Of a stretch of DNA of 64,000 nucleotides, positions 27,944-37,326 are shown in pieces (positions within the stretch are counted from its first letter, which is position 1; every line of letters starts with the position of its first letter). The notes beneath the pieces are model-generated. The model saw only the letters and a program-made list of their open reading frames with translations. It had not been told where the DNA came from and did not search any database. This stretch comes from an uncultured Rubritalea sp. (GTDB lineage Bacteria; Verrucomicrobiota; Verrucomicrobiia; Verrucomicrobiales; Akkermansiaceae). The stretch spans positions 1 through 64,000 of the forward strand of contig CALAJT010000009.1 of the NCBI GenBank assembly GCA_937923145.1. The letters are read 5' to 3'. The position numbers were made by a program, and so were the translations under genes.

Positions 27944-28270
27944 ATGAAAATCACATCTATCACCTGCCTTCTAATCTGCGCTTTTCTAACTGCTTGTAGC
28001 TCTTCTTTCCAAACTGGGAAACAAGATGCTGTTAGAGATTTTGATAATGGGATTATGCAAATAGAAACCTATGGATTGAGAACGCAGTCTAATCCCTATG
28101 AAGAAAACTTAGCGAAACGTGGTATTAATATGAAAACCGTAGCTGGTTGCGTTGTGAATGATGAAATAATCGACCACGCTAAAGGCTATAACACGAAGAT
28201 GGTCGAGTTAATAAAAGAGAAGTTTGGAAGTGATGTATTTGGAGAAGCTAGATCAAATACAAAGCCATGA
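27944..28270 (+). CDS. Small lipoprotein
   Basis: This 108-residue protein has a leader with the lipobox FLTAC (Cys18), followed by a short polar domain with GKQDAVRDFDNGIMQIETYG. I recognise no family. It lies 45 bases after the ATPase gene on the same strand, and its stop nearly meets the end of the convergent methyltransferase-like gene. Confidence 0.75.
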   Translation: MKITSITCLLICAFLTACSSSFQTGKQDAVRDFDNGIMQIETYGLRTQSNPYEENLAKRGINMKTVAGCVVNDEIIDHAKGYNTKMVELIKEKFGSDVFGEARSNTKP

Positions 28271-28272
28271 AT

Positions 28273-29016
28273 CTAAACGTGAGTATTAGCCACATACACC
28301 GTGCTTTCAGAATCACGACCTAAGATAGGATTATTAAATGGAACGATATACGTCTCTACACTAGAAAATATCTTGCCCAGATCATTCATGAATTTCTCCT
28401 CGGGTGGATCATCTGACCAGAGAGCGAAGATTCCGCCTGGGTGAAGTTGCTCGGTCATTTTACGTAGTCCGTCTTCTTGGTAAAAACTAGCGTGCTGTTC
28501 ATTTAGTAAGTGAGCCGGTGAGTGATCGATATCTAATAGAATAGCATGAAGTTTGTTTTCTGGATCTTTAGAATCGAATCCTATCCCCTCTGCTTTAATA
28601 GCTCGTTTGAAAAAGTCTCCGTGCTCGTAGATACAACGAGGATCGTCCGTGAGCCCTTTACCGAGCGGCACTAGCCCAGCTTGATGCCAATCTATGACAG
28701 GTTGTAAGTAATCAACTACGATAAGCTCACTGACTGAAACATGATCTAGAGCTACTCTAGCAGTATAGCCAAGACCTAGACCTCCGACTACTATCTTAAG
28801 CTCATCATTCCCAGGAAATGCTTTCTCTGTAGCCGCTATCCCCAGAGTCGATAGAGCTTCCTCGACCACAGTAAATAGAGAAGACATTAGAAATTCTGTG
28901 CCGAGCATTATCTCGTATATCTCTAGATTATCGAGAGTCATCATCGTGCGACGACGAAGGGTCACCTCACCAATAGGTGTAGACTGAGAATCAAGTATTG
29001 CGAAGCTAGGAATCAT
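28273..29016 (-). CDS. Spermidine synthase-like / class I methyltransferase-fold protein
   Basis: The 247-residue protein has the Rossmann-like motif KIVVGGLGLGYTARVAL (about residues 73-89), an acidic residue at the end of the second strand (ELIVVDY), and ILLDIDHSP further on, as in spermidine synthase-like proteins. The aminopropyltransferase catalytic motif is not clearly present, so the substrate is unknown. It could act on polyamines or be a related methyltransferase-fold enzyme. The upstream neighbour on this strand is the rhomboid protease gene. Confidence 0.75.
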   Translation of the reverse strand: MIPSFAILDSQSTPIGEVTLRRRTMMTLDNLEIYEIMLGTEFLMSSLFTVVEEALSTLGIAATEKAFPGNDELKIVVGGLGLGYTARVALDHVSVSELIVVDYLQPVIDWHQAGLVPLGKGLTDDPRCIYEHGDFFKRAIKAEGIGFDSKDPENKLHAILLDIDHSPAHLLNEQHASFYQEDGLRKMTEQLHPGGIFALWSDDPPEEKFMNDLGKIFSSVETYIVPFNNPILGRDSESTVYVANTHV

Positions 29017-29088
29017 AGAACTATCTATGCCATCCTCTAGGAAAATGAGTAGCTAATTTATACAATAAATCAAAAAGTGCAGTATATC

Positions 29089-30306
29089 CTAATGCCCTCG
29101 AAGCTTCAGAATAGTCCATACCATTCCTACCAGAATAATCAAACTACCTACACTAGCGATGAGCCGATCTTGCCTCATAATTCTAGGGCGGTTCGGAGAT
29201 TTCGATGGAGGAAAAACGATTATAGCATAAGCCATACCTGCCATTAGCCCGCCAATGTGAGCAGCATTATCGATAAATTGAAAACCCATAGCTCCCATCA
29301 GCGCAGTCATTACTACACCCGCTAGAAGCCTCTTGCGAGTAGGCTTAGGCACTAGTTTCGTGTGGAGCATCTCGAATACTAACAGGAACCCTAACAGTCC
29401 CATGATTCCCCCACTAGCTCCGACGCTAGGCTGGTCAGTAAAGTTGAATGTAGCTATACCTCCAACCATGGCTGATCCAGCTAAAACAATGATAACATGA
29501 GGCCATCTAGCAAGACACTCAACACGTCTAGCTAGATATTTAAGTGCTGCGGCATTCATCAGCCAGTGAAGTAAGTTTCCATGGAGAAATGGCGCAGTGA
29601 TAAATCTCCACCATTCTGTAGCTAGGGTCTTAGTCAGCCCAGCCAGCCAGACACTTTTACGAGACCAGTCCATATTTAAGTCTTCGATAAAGAGCTGAGT
29701 CAAACCGACTATTACCATCACTGCTAGCAGAGCCAGGGTCACTGGAGTTCTTTGGCGGTATAACCAAGCATCAAATCGTGATTCTTCAGCCTCAAGAAGC
29801 CAATCATCACTTGATTTAGGCGCTCCTTTTTTTAAGGTCTTCCAGCCTTCATAGAGTGGAACTAAGCCGAATATAAGTAATAGAATCGCAGCAATACCAA
29901 CTGTAGGTAATCTTAGCGCGTTCATTACATCACCAGTCTTAGAGTATGCAGAATAGATATAGTAAATGAGAACGACTAGGAAAAGAAGACTTAGCTTTTT
30001 TCCATCTTCCAGATCGTTTTTTGCCCAGCTTTTACGTCTTTCCCAGAGCTTAGACTGGAGCTCAGGTATTTCCTCTGGGGCGAGCAGTCGATCACTCTCA
30101 GGAGACCAAGCTAGATCTACTCCTACTCGTGATTTCACTATCGCAGATTTGAGAGCCTCCACGGTATCAAATCCATGCTCAGCACCTTTAGTATCGATAA
30201 ATCCGTAGACAAAAAAAGCACCTTCGTCAGAGTTGGAATTGACTGATGGTTTCTCTGGAAACGCATCTGGTCTTGCCCAGACGGGTGCTTTGTCTTGGAT
30301 TGGCAC
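29089..30306 (-). CDS. Rhomboid family intramembrane serine protease
   Basis: The 405-residue protein has a cytoplasmic N-terminal region (1-100), two extra membrane helices (about 105-150), and then the six-helix rhomboid core. The catalytic serine lies in SVGASGGIMGLLGF (about residue 297) and the histidine in AAHIGGLMAG (about residue 350). HWLMNAAALKYL is the typical helix 2 motif. This one keeps both catalytic residues and is the stronger protease candidate of the two rhomboids in the window. It is followed downstream by the methyltransferase-like gene. Confidence 0.93.
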   Translation of the reverse strand: MPIQDKAPVWARPDAFPEKPSVNSNSDEGAFFVYGFIDTKGAEHGFDTVEALKSAIVKSRVGVDLAWSPESDRLLAPEEIPELQSKLWERRKSWAKNDLEDGKKLSLLFLVVLIYYIYSAYSKTGDVMNALRLPTVGIAAILLLIFGLVPLYEGWKTLKKGAPKSSDDWLLEAEESRFDAWLYRQRTPVTLALLAVMVIVGLTQLFIEDLNMDWSRKSVWLAGLTKTLATEWWRFITAPFLHGNLLHWLMNAAALKYLARRVECLARWPHVIIVLAGSAMVGGIATFNFTDQPSVGASGGIMGLLGFLLVFEMLHTKLVPKPTRKRLLAGVVMTALMGAMGFQFIDNAAHIGGLMAGMAYAIIVFPPSKSPNRPRIMRQDRLIASVGSLIILVGMVWTILKLRGH

Positions 30307-30341
30307 AATAAACGGGGGCCTAAAGTTTTGAGTCTGAGAAG

Positions 30342-30830
30342 CTATGGTTGCTCTGGAGCAGTTTCCTCAGCTGGTGCTGGTGAGGGTGCTGGTGCTGGTG
30401 CTGGTGAGGGTGCTGGTGTAGTTGTAGGTGTTTCAGCTTCTTCCTCAGTAGGTGCTGGTGTTTCACCTTCTGTAGTTTCTTCCTCTGGCATTGGAGCGAG
30501 AGCATCTGCATTCTCTGCAAGTTGTGATTCACTATCAGCAGCTACTTCTTTATCGATTCCGTTACTCTTAGACTTAGCACCTACTAGCACAGACAGCGCT
30601 AGAGTTACGATGAAGAGTAATGTGCCCAGATAAACTGTGCCTTTTTGGAGAACATCAGTCGTTCTAGCTCCGAAAGCCTGATCAGTCATACCGCCACCAA
30701 ATGCAGCGCCGAGTCCTTCTTGTTTAGGACGTTGCATAAGCACTACGAGGCAAAGGAGTAAACACACTGCAACGTGAACTACGAGGAGCACGTTCGTAAA
30801 AATGGAGTTCATATCTGCTAAAATTATCAT
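30342..30830 (-). CDS. secG: Protein-export membrane protein SecG with a long acidic, Ala/Pro-rich tail
   Basis: SecG is the small subunit of the SecYEG channel. The first 85 residues fit SecG: two membrane helices (about 10-30 and 62-82) with VVLMQRPKQEGLGAAFGGG between them. The rest is a Glu, Thr, Ala and Pro-rich low-complexity tail with alternating Pro-Ala repeats (PAPSPAPAPAPSPAPAEE), much longer than in model SecG proteins. The first Met (30830) or Met7 (30812, MNSIF) may be the start. The DNA of the tail is a run of near-identical 6-base repeats (GCTGGT or similar) and is prone to slippage. Confidence 0.9.
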   Translation of the reverse strand: MIILADMNSIFTNVLLVVHVAVCLLLCLVVLMQRPKQEGLGAAFGGGMTDQAFGARTTDVLQKGTVYLGTLLFIVTLALSVLVGAKSKSNGIDKEVAADSESQLAENADALAPMPEEETTEGETPAPTEEEAETPTTTPAPSPAPAPAPSPAPAEETAPEQP

Positions 30831-30919
30831 GAGCGGCGGAATATGCTCAGATTACCCTAGATTGTAAAGCCATCATTTAGTTAAAATCTTAGATTTTCAC
30901 ACCTCAACTGCTAGGTAGT

Positions 30920-31933
30920 CTAATCATTCATACCGAAACTATCTCTAACAGCATTTCGCTTCAGAGCTAGCTCCCGCCATTCATTGACTAATCTTGATGC
31001 CTCAATGACTCCACAGCCTGACGGAATGGAGATATTATCCCCCTTCCAGTGGACCCCACGGATAGCAACTACCGCATGAAATACTCCGTCTTGGAATACT
31101 CCGAATGGCGCACCGAAATAGCTAGGACATTTCAGACGCTCACGCCATTCTATCAGTTGATTAAGTGTGCCTTGAGTTCTTGGCAGAGGTCCTAGAGCAG
31201 GGGTCGGGTGAAGTTGCTTGATGAGTTCGTCGACATTCTTATCTCCATAGAGAAAGACCTCGATAGGTGTGTGAAAATGGACTAGTGAACCGAGATTAAG
31301 AATCGTCCGTTCGCTTTTAGTCACCATTCCTATATCTGATAATTTAGAAACTAGCGTCTGCGCTACGAATTCATGTTCGCGAATTTCTTTCTCGTCGAAT
31401 GCAAAGACATCACGTTCTTCCGCTCTTGCTGTTCCCGCCAGAGCCATCGTGTTTAATCTTCCTTTTCGGAGATTAAAGAGCACCTCGGGTGTCAGACCAC
31501 AGAAACCCGATCCTTTATTCACATAGGCATAGGGATAGAAAGCATCTCCACTCTCGTTGAGTGAATTTAAAAGTGAGAGCACATCACCGCTAGTGATCTC
31601 GCCAGTTTCTGTTGCCACAGGCACCGACTTCTGGATTTCACCTTTGCTGATCGCTCGGTTGATTTCTGAGAATACCTGAGCGAAGCCATTAGGAGTAAGC
31701 TCTTTCCAATCTACTCCTAACTCCCCCTCTTCAGTTTCTAGACATTGGCATTCATGCACCTTGGTAGGGATCTTCCAAGGTTTTGGATCTGCTAAGGCAA
31801 AATCATTTACGTAAAATGCCACACCATTCGCAGGACAAGTCTCAACCTTAGTGAACGGTCCTTCACCAATAATTATCTGACCGTCTTCCTTTCTAAGAAG
31901 CGCAAATTGATCTGAATTTATATTTTTAAGCAT
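30920..31933 (-). CDS. Chorismate-binding enzyme, isochorismate synthase-like
   Basis: The 337-residue protein has the C-terminal part of the chorismate-binding fold: the LAGTARA segment, the LHPTPALGPLPR motif and SIPSGCGVIEASR. The HPTPAxGxPR form is that of isochorismate synthases (MenF/EntC), whereas PabB and TrpE carry HPGGxxxGAPK. The context with folP, which it overlaps by 8 bases, instead points to p-aminobenzoate supply. The length is short for MenF (about 430). Either isochorismate synthase or an aminodeoxychorismate-type role is possible; sequence favours the former. Confidence 0.8.
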   Translation of the reverse strand: MLKNINSDQFALLRKEDGQIIIGEGPFTKVETCPANGVAFYVNDFALADPKPWKIPTKVHECQCLETEEGELGVDWKELTPNGFAQVFSEINRAISKGEIQKSVPVATETGEITSGDVLSLLNSLNESGDAFYPYAYVNKGSGFCGLTPEVLFNLRKGRLNTMALAGTARAEERDVFAFDEKEIREHEFVAQTLVSKLSDIGMVTKSERTILNLGSLVHFHTPIEVFLYGDKNVDELIKQLHPTPALGPLPRTQGTLNQLIEWRERLKCPSYFGAPFGVFQDGVFHAVVAIRGVHWKGDNISIPSGCGVIEASRLVNEWRELALKRNAVRDSFGMND

Positions 31934-32762
31934 GCTTCATCACCTCCTCTACCATTCGTAGCGCATCTACATTTTCTCTTACAGCATGCACTCGGTGGAG
32001 CATACAGCCAGCTAGTCTGCCCTGAGCTGTTAGAGCTGTTGTCGCAGCATCTCTCATTTTAGGATCTTCAATATCTAGAGCTTTACCAATGAGAGATTTT
32101 CGCGAAACCCCTAATAGTATAGGTCTCTCATCTATAGAGATTTTGTCTAGGGTGTTTAGTAATTTTAAATTGTGATCATGCGACTTACCAAAGCCAATAC
32201 CTGGATCAAAGCAGATCGCTTGGTCTACCACGCCTTGAGATTTTAAGTAACCGAGGCGCTCTTTGAAATACGTCTGCACCTCATTAACGACATCACCGTA
32301 GCTAGGGTTAGCTTGCATGGTTTTCGGGGTGCCCTGCATGTGCATCACTACGACTCCTACACCAGTTTCTGCACAGACCGTTGCCATTTCTGGATCTCCA
32401 CTACAGCCAGTGACGTCATTGACAATATCTGCACCTGCTGCGATAGCCTGACGAGCCACTTCTGCTTTAGAAGTATCTGTAGAGATTAAAACATCGCTTA
32501 CTGATCGGAGTGCTTTGATCACTGGAATCACTCTGGCTAGTTCGTCAGCTAAACTCACAGGATCTGAACCAGGCTTCGTAGACTCACCGCCGATGTCAAT
32601 AATTTCAGCACCTTCCTGCTCAAGCTTGATGGCATGGCTCAGGGCGTTTTCCCCGCAGTGCTCACCGCCATCGGAAAATGAATCGGGAGTGGCATTGATA
32701 ATGCCCATCACCATTCCTCGTTGAGAAAGGTCAATGACTCTGCGCCGTGTTTTCCATTGCAT
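31926..32762 (-). CDS. folP: Dihydropteroate synthase
   Basis: FolP joins p-aminobenzoate with the pterin pyrophosphate in folate synthesis and is the sulfonamide target. The 278-residue TIM barrel has GIINATPDSFSDGGEH, DIGGESTKPGSD, NDVTG and ILLGVSRKSLIG, all family signatures. The stop overlaps the start of the downstream chorismate-binding gene, so they are translationally coupled. Confidence 0.97.
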   Translation of the reverse strand: MQWKTRRRVIDLSQRGMVMGIINATPDSFSDGGEHCGENALSHAIKLEQEGAEIIDIGGESTKPGSDPVSLADELARVIPVIKALRSVSDVLISTDTSKAEVARQAIAAGADIVNDVTGCSGDPEMATVCAETGVGVVVMHMQGTPKTMQANPSYGDVVNEVQTYFKERLGYLKSQGVVDQAICFDPGIGFGKSHDHNLKLLNTLDKISIDERPILLGVSRKSLIGKALDIEDPKMRDAATTALTAQGRLAGCMLHRVHAVRENVDALRMVEEVMKHA

Positions 32763-32840
32763 AGCTATCCTCTACCGTAGATTTTACATATCGAAAACTC
32801 AAAACTTGATTTCTCACCTGATAAATGTGAAATAGGCTAC

Positions 32841-33455
32841 ATGAACATGCTAAGTCGTCTCACTTTCTTACTCACACTAGGCTTCCTAACAGCAGGAATG
32901 ATGCTCGAAGCTCCAGCTCAGGAAATCCCTGAAGAAGGTCCTCACGTCCGCATCATGAAAAACTCGGACGGTTCATCTACTCAGTTTAAGAGAGATCACA
33001 CGAACACTCGTCTAGAACAGAGTTCCTTCATGGAAAAAACCAATGGCGAAAAAATTGTTAGAACACGCACCGTTTATCGTCGTGATGTGAATGGCAGACT
33101 TAGAAGCGGCATCATCGAAGATGGCAAGAAGAACAGACTTTACCGTATCATCTACGGATACGATAAAGACACTGGACGTCTAATCGCAGAGAATATGTAC
33201 GACATGAGAGTCGTCCGTAAAAACGATGCTTTAGATCCATCTAAAGAAACCCCAGTAAGAGCACTTAGATATTCCTACAATGCGCAAGGTCAGCGAAGCA
33301 AGCCAGTCGTTTATGTAGGTGTGCAGGGCAAGACAGCCGAGCAACTTCAGAAGTGGATCGAGAAAAATAACTATCAAGACGGCACCATGCCTATCGATGA
33401 TCCATTCAGAAACAATACAGTTAATCCGAATGCTAAGCCATTGAGAAAGCGCTAA
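32841..33455 (+). CDS. Secreted protein of unknown function
   Basis: The 204-residue protein has a signal peptide (hydrophobic residues 5-24, cleavage near PAQE). The mature part has alternating strands with basic and aromatic residues (RTRTVYRRDVNGRLRSG, YRIIYGYDKDTGRLIAEN). It recalls RHS- or YD-like strand repeats without forming a recognisable repeat domain. It ends in a basic PLRKR. No named family is recognised. Its stop abuts the convergent Rieske gene. Confidence 0.7.
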   Translation: MNMLSRLTFLLTLGFLTAGMMLEAPAQEIPEEGPHVRIMKNSDGSSTQFKRDHTNTRLEQSSFMEKTNGEKIVRTRTVYRRDVNGRLRSGIIEDGKKNRLYRIIYGYDKDTGRLIAENMYDMRVVRKNDALDPSKETPVRALRYSYNAQGQRSKPVVYVGVQGKTAEQLQKWIEKNNYQDGTMPIDDPFRNNTVNPNAKPLRKR

Positions 33456-33866
33456 TCAGAGATAAACTACCACTATATCTTCTTCGTTTACCTCCACTGG
33501 AAAAGTAGCCACGCTTTTTTCCTCACTGCCTTCGACTTCAACATCGTAGCATTTTACTCTCACTTTGTGTGGGTTGAAGATGCTCTTTCCCGTCTTAATA
33601 TCGAACTCCCATGCATGCCATGGGCAGCGGATGATCTCCCCGTCTCGGACCCAATTGTATTCCCCCACCTCGCTAGGTAAGTTCATCCCTGTGATCGTCC
33701 CCTTGCACAATTCTGCACCTTCATGCGGGCAGGTATTACGCAGCGCAAAGAACTCTCCATGCACATTGAAGACTCCGATACTCTTACCTTCTATTTCAAT
33801 GATTATTCTCTCCCCTGGTGGGAGTTCTGAGACTTTGCAGATTTCATGAGCTATTTTTTCCTTCAT
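33456..33866 (-). CDS. Rieske [2Fe-2S] ferredoxin-like protein
   Basis: The 136-residue protein has both cluster-binding boxes of Rieske proteins, CPHEGA and CPWHAWEF, with two Cys and two His as ligands. It has no membrane helix, so it is a soluble electron carrier or accessory subunit. It lies 4 bases downstream of the amidohydrolase gene and is surely cotranscribed with it. This pairing is known from catabolic loci in other bacteria; the substrate here is unknown. Confidence 0.92.
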   Translation of the reverse strand: MKEKIAHEICKVSELPPGERIIIEIEGKSIGVFNVHGEFFALRNTCPHEGAELCKGTITGMNLPSEVGEYNWVRDGEIIRCPWHAWEFDIKTGKSIFNPHKVRVKCYDVEVEGSEEKSVATFPVEVNEEDIVVVYL

Positions 33867-33870
33867 GAGA

Positions 33871-34914
33871 TCAGTCTGTTAGATGATAGAGTTCTGCCGC
33901 GGTCTTCCAGAGAATTGCTTGTTTCAAGTCATCATCTAATTTTGGAAATGCCCTAACTGGACTATCATTATCCCAGTGTGGATAGTCACTACTGAACATA
34001 AGAGTACGCTCGGCCTGCATCATGCGCATGGTCTGCTCTAGCTCTCCTCTTCCAAATGGCTCCTCCACTGGTTGGGTAGTGAAACGACAGCGCTCGAAAA
34101 CATATTCACTCGGTGCTCTCTTTAACCAAGGCACTGTATTTCTCAGGGCTTTCCAATTTTTATCCAGCCGCCAAAGTAAGCTAGGAACCCATCCAAATCC
34201 ACCTTCTACAAATACAAAGTTTAATTCCTTATATTCATTCAATACCCCTCTGCAAACAATGCTGGTGAGCTGAGCCATGAAGTTTTGGCTTAGATTAGTA
34301 TGCCATTCTAGATAGCTCGCTGGGTAGCCAGCAGAGAAGCTCTCACTCACTCCCGTGCATTCGCTGCCAGGGTGGAGAGCAATAGGTAAGCCCATCTCCT
34401 GAGCCGCCTCGTAGATAGGCCAGTAGTATCTGTCACCTAGCGGAACTCTAGTTGCGCTGGTCATCACTACCTGGACTACTTGCTTCTGCTTGCCCATCCT
34501 TCTAATTTCTGCAGCTGAGGCTACTGGATCCATCTGGGTGACTATTATACTACCTAAAAATCTTTTATCATCCGCCAGCCACACCTCACTTTGCCAATCG
34601 TTGTAAGCACGCATAATTGCCAACGCAAAATCGACTTCTGGGTGTACTCCTATACCTAGGAACTTAGCTCCTATCAGAACAGCATAGTCCATATCGTAAG
34701 CATCTAACAGTTGCTCTTTCATCACACTAGGGACAGATCCAGCTGGCTCTCCATTTGGTCCCTGAGCATCTACACGGAGCACTCCCATAGGGTTCTTGAT
34801 CCCGAATGATCCGGGCATGTGTATTCCTCTCTGACGGAAGTATGCTGGCATTCGTTCAGAAATTTCCTTCATACTGACAGGCACATTGTGAACATCACAG
34901 TCGATCAATTTCAT
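33871..34914 (-). CDS. Amidohydrolase family protein (ACMSD-like)
   Basis: The 347-residue protein is a metal-dependent hydrolase of the Amidohydro_2 type. It has DCDVHN at the N-terminus (metal ligands), LPIALHPGSE in the middle (a His ligand) and a late FSSDYPHWDND with the catalytic Asp. Family members include decarboxylases such as ACMSD and hydratases, so the reaction cannot be told. It lies directly upstream of a Rieske ferredoxin gene, which suggests a redox-linked catabolic step. Confidence 0.9.
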   Translation of the reverse strand: MKLIDCDVHNVPVSMKEISERMPAYFRQRGIHMPGSFGIKNPMGVLRVDAQGPNGEPAGSVPSVMKEQLLDAYDMDYAVLIGAKFLGIGVHPEVDFALAIMRAYNDWQSEVWLADDKRFLGSIIVTQMDPVASAAEIRRMGKQKQVVQVVMTSATRVPLGDRYYWPIYEAAQEMGLPIALHPGSECTGVSESFSAGYPASYLEWHTNLSQNFMAQLTSIVCRGVLNEYKELNFVFVEGGFGWVPSLLWRLDKNWKALRNTVPWLKRAPSEYVFERCRFTTQPVEEPFGRGELEQTMRMMQAERTLMFSSDYPHWDNDSPVRAFPKLDDDLKQAILWKTAAELYHLTD

Positions 34915-35017
34915 AACTTTCAGAATACTACAGAAACCTTAATAATCAACATCTAAATAAATATAGCGAATTTCTATCTCTCCTTGCTAAATCAAAAAAT
35001 GCCCTCACATTAATAAC

Positions 35018-35380
35018 ATGCAAGAAGTCACTGATCAGATGCGCGATTTTCTTCAATTTATCGCGCTCCAATTTATCAAATACCCAGATCAGGCTGAGCT
35101 GAGGGTCGCTGAAGCTAGTGAGACTCATATCCGTTTTCGACTGATCGTTCACCAGACAGATGTAGCTATTCTTATTGGTAGAAATGGCTTCACTGCCAGC
35201 TCTATCAGAAATGTGCTCAAAGCCGCTGCCATGCGTGAAGACATCACTGCCACTCTACAAATCGTCTCTCACGAGGAAGAGCAGCAGCGCATCGCCGCTA
35301 TCGAAGCAGGTGAGGTAATCCAAGAAGAAGACCACCGTGATAATCACGATGAGTCTGACGATGAATCTCTAGAAGGTTAA
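35018..35380 (+). CDS. khpA: KH-domain RNA-binding protein, KhpA-like
   Basis: The 120-residue protein has a single KH domain (residues 1-80) with the loop IGRNGFTASSIRNVL, the GxxG-type RNA contact, resembling KhpA/YlqC. The C-terminal 35 residues are acidic and His-rich. In other bacteria KhpA pairs with KhpB to bind RNAs affecting cell division. The next gene starts 3 bases after the stop, so they form a pair. Confidence 0.88.
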   Translation: MQEVTDQMRDFLQFIALQFIKYPDQAELRVAEASETHIRFRLIVHQTDVAILIGRNGFTASSIRNVLKAAAMREDITATLQIVSHEEEQQRIAAIEAGEVIQEEDHRDNHDESDDESLEG

Positions 35381-35383
35381 GAT

Positions 35384-35929
35384 TTGAAAGACCCTTCATT
35401 CATCAACAAGCCCTGCCTTTTTTTACCAAAGACACGAACTCGTCTCCCAATCACCCATACTCGTGAGTTCCGCACTGCTTGTAATATCCAATATTTTCAA
35501 GCCTGCCTAGAACTCGCTCAATCGCTCTGGAGTAGTGGTTCACCAGCTCAAGCTATATTACAGCTAGATAAATCAATGATGGCTTCAGATGATGAATACT
35601 TAGATTATCCCTACCCAGCTATACTATGGATCATAGAGAACTCTCCGGATGAGCAATTCATAGGGAACCCTGTGCGTCATTTTCAACATCTGGCTAGCCG
35701 CATGAATCATACCCAGCCCAATGCTGAAGCCAGAATCTGGAGGGCATGGGCATGCCTACATCTCACCGAACAGTTGATTCCTGAGGCTCCTCAGATTTAT
35801 CCTAGAGACATCCAACAAATAGAAAAGGAAGCTCTTACTATTCCATCTCTCAAAGAGACTCTAGTTCAACTAGAAGCTCACGGTTCAGAACGGGAGGCTA
35901 ACTTAGTCAGAGAATCGTTAGAGCCTTAG
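35384..35929 (+). CDS. Conserved helical protein of unknown function
   Basis: The 181-residue protein is probably helical (TPR-like character: LELAQSLWSSGSPAQAILQLDKSM). It starts with TTG, 3 bases after khpA, and no good ATG lies near. Another reading would start later at ATG 35578. It ends at 35929, overlapping the end of the convergent MFS gene by 4 bases. The function is unknown; the link to khpA is by position only. Confidence 0.75.
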   Translation: MKDPSFINKPCLFLPKTRTRLPITHTREFRTACNIQYFQACLELAQSLWSSGSPAQAILQLDKSMMASDDEYLDYPYPAILWIIENSPDEQFIGNPVRHFQHLASRMNHTQPNAEARIWRAWACLHLTEQLIPEAPQIYPRDIQQIEKEALTIPSLKETLVQLEAHGSEREANLVRESLEP

Positions 35930-37191
35930 ACCTCGATCTTATCCCCTCTGAATCCTACTACGAAATAGACCACACTCACTAGCACTGCTACTGTAAGTAT
36001 CCACCAATAGATAGGCCATAAAGCGAAATCGTGAGCTGCTGTAGACTTAAATAATTGCCCTACTAAAAGAGGTCCTATAATTCCGCCTACACTCGCTAGT
36101 AGCCCCATCAATGACTGAGCCTGCGCTCGCATGTTTTTAGGAACTTGCCGGTCTACGAACATCTGCCCTGTGACAGAGAAGAAGGTATAGCATATACCAT
36201 GCATTGCTATTCCTAGCCACATTAAGCTGAGTAGCTCGAAATGACCTGCTAGAGCAAATAGCGCGAATCTAAAGAGACAAAAGACCATCGCTATGATCAT
36301 CAGCCACTTAACTCTAGCTCTTACTCCCACCCAGCTCAAAAACAACATTGCCCCTATTTCCACAAACTGTCCCAGTGTCATTTGAGCCGAGGCTCCAGGA
36401 AGAAACCACTGCACGACTAATGCAAATTCAGACTGATCGCGGGCAGCCAAAGCTTTCAGCATAACAGGAGCATACAGATAAAATGAAGCTAGTGGTAGAG
36501 CTAGTAATAGTGCTGATAAAAAATAAACTCTCAGCTTCCTGTTTTCTAACAGAGAAAATGCTGACCAACCTAGTTTATCTAATAAATTAGGAATTTTAAG
36601 CTGAACCTCAGGTGGAGTTCTAGGTAACATAAAAGCAGAGAGCCCCATAAAGATTCGGACATAAGCAGCTATCTTACCAGCCATAACACTACTATCTAGA
36701 GCTAGGTAACTCACTACCAGACCTGCGCAAATCCACCCTATCGTGCCCCATACACGGAACAGAGGGAAATCATGTTCAGCATTACGTGAGTTCACAAGAG
36801 CCACTTTAGTGAGTAGCGCCCACATTGGTGCTGCGATAAGAGCATTACATCCTTGGAAAAATACAAACCACCAAGGACTCCAGCCCCACTCCAAGACACT
36901 AAATGAAAGCCATAGAAAAATAGCTCCTGAAATAGATAAAACTCCTAGCAACTTCTGAGCCTCAAACCTCCTATCTGCAAGTGCTGCAAAGAACAAACTA
37001 GAGATGATCGCTACTGCCGGAGCTATCGCAGCTGCATATTCAGTCACCCAGAGTGCATTATAACTATCTAAGATATTAGAAATAGCTGGTGACCATAATC
37101 CAGGTGCCACTGAAAGCAAAAAAAACACAACGCCTATCCATATATTCCGAGAGAATAATCCAGGTGGTCTAATAGTTTGAACGGCTTGCAT
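35926..37191 (-). CDS. MFS transporter, nucleoside:H+ symporter/LacY-like
   Basis: The 421-residue protein has about 12 membrane helices in two halves. The first half includes ADRRFEAQKLLG after helix 2, and RVWGTIGW lies near residue 145, a motif of the nucleoside permease/LacY-like MFS branch. The second half includes DRQVPKNMRAQAQSL near residue 350. The substrate is likely a small metabolite such as a nucleoside or sugar, but this cannot be fixed by sequence alone. No neighbouring enzyme suggests a pathway. Confidence 0.88.
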   Translation of the reverse strand: MQAVQTIRPPGLFSRNIWIGVVFFLLSVAPGLWSPAISNILDSYNALWVTEYAAAIAPAVAIISSLFFAALADRRFEAQKLLGVLSISGAIFLWLSFSVLEWGWSPWWFVFFQGCNALIAAPMWALLTKVALVNSRNAEHDFPLFRVWGTIGWICAGLVVSYLALDSSVMAGKIAAYVRIFMGLSAFMLPRTPPEVQLKIPNLLDKLGWSAFSLLENRKLRVYFLSALLLALPLASFYLYAPVMLKALAARDQSEFALVVQWFLPGASAQMTLGQFVEIGAMLFLSWVGVRARVKWLMIIAMVFCLFRFALFALAGHFELLSLMWLGIAMHGICYTFFSVTGQMFVDRQVPKNMRAQAQSLMGLLASVGGIIGPLLVGQLFKSTAAHDFALWPIYWWILTVAVLVSVVYFVVGFRGDKIEV

Positions 37192-37326
37192 AGGCTAAAC
37201 ATGAGGATACTTAATTGCATCTCCCAATCCAGTTCGTTTATAAAGAGATAACTACACGAATAAAGCCAAACTTTTAAATTCAGTGTCCCTATCACTCTGT
37301 CGAGATTTATAGCATGTCTTATATAG

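Noticed and set aside
30295-30633. Plus-strand frame rich in Gly/Ala
   Set aside because: It is the antisense of the SecG tail repeats and the rhomboid start.
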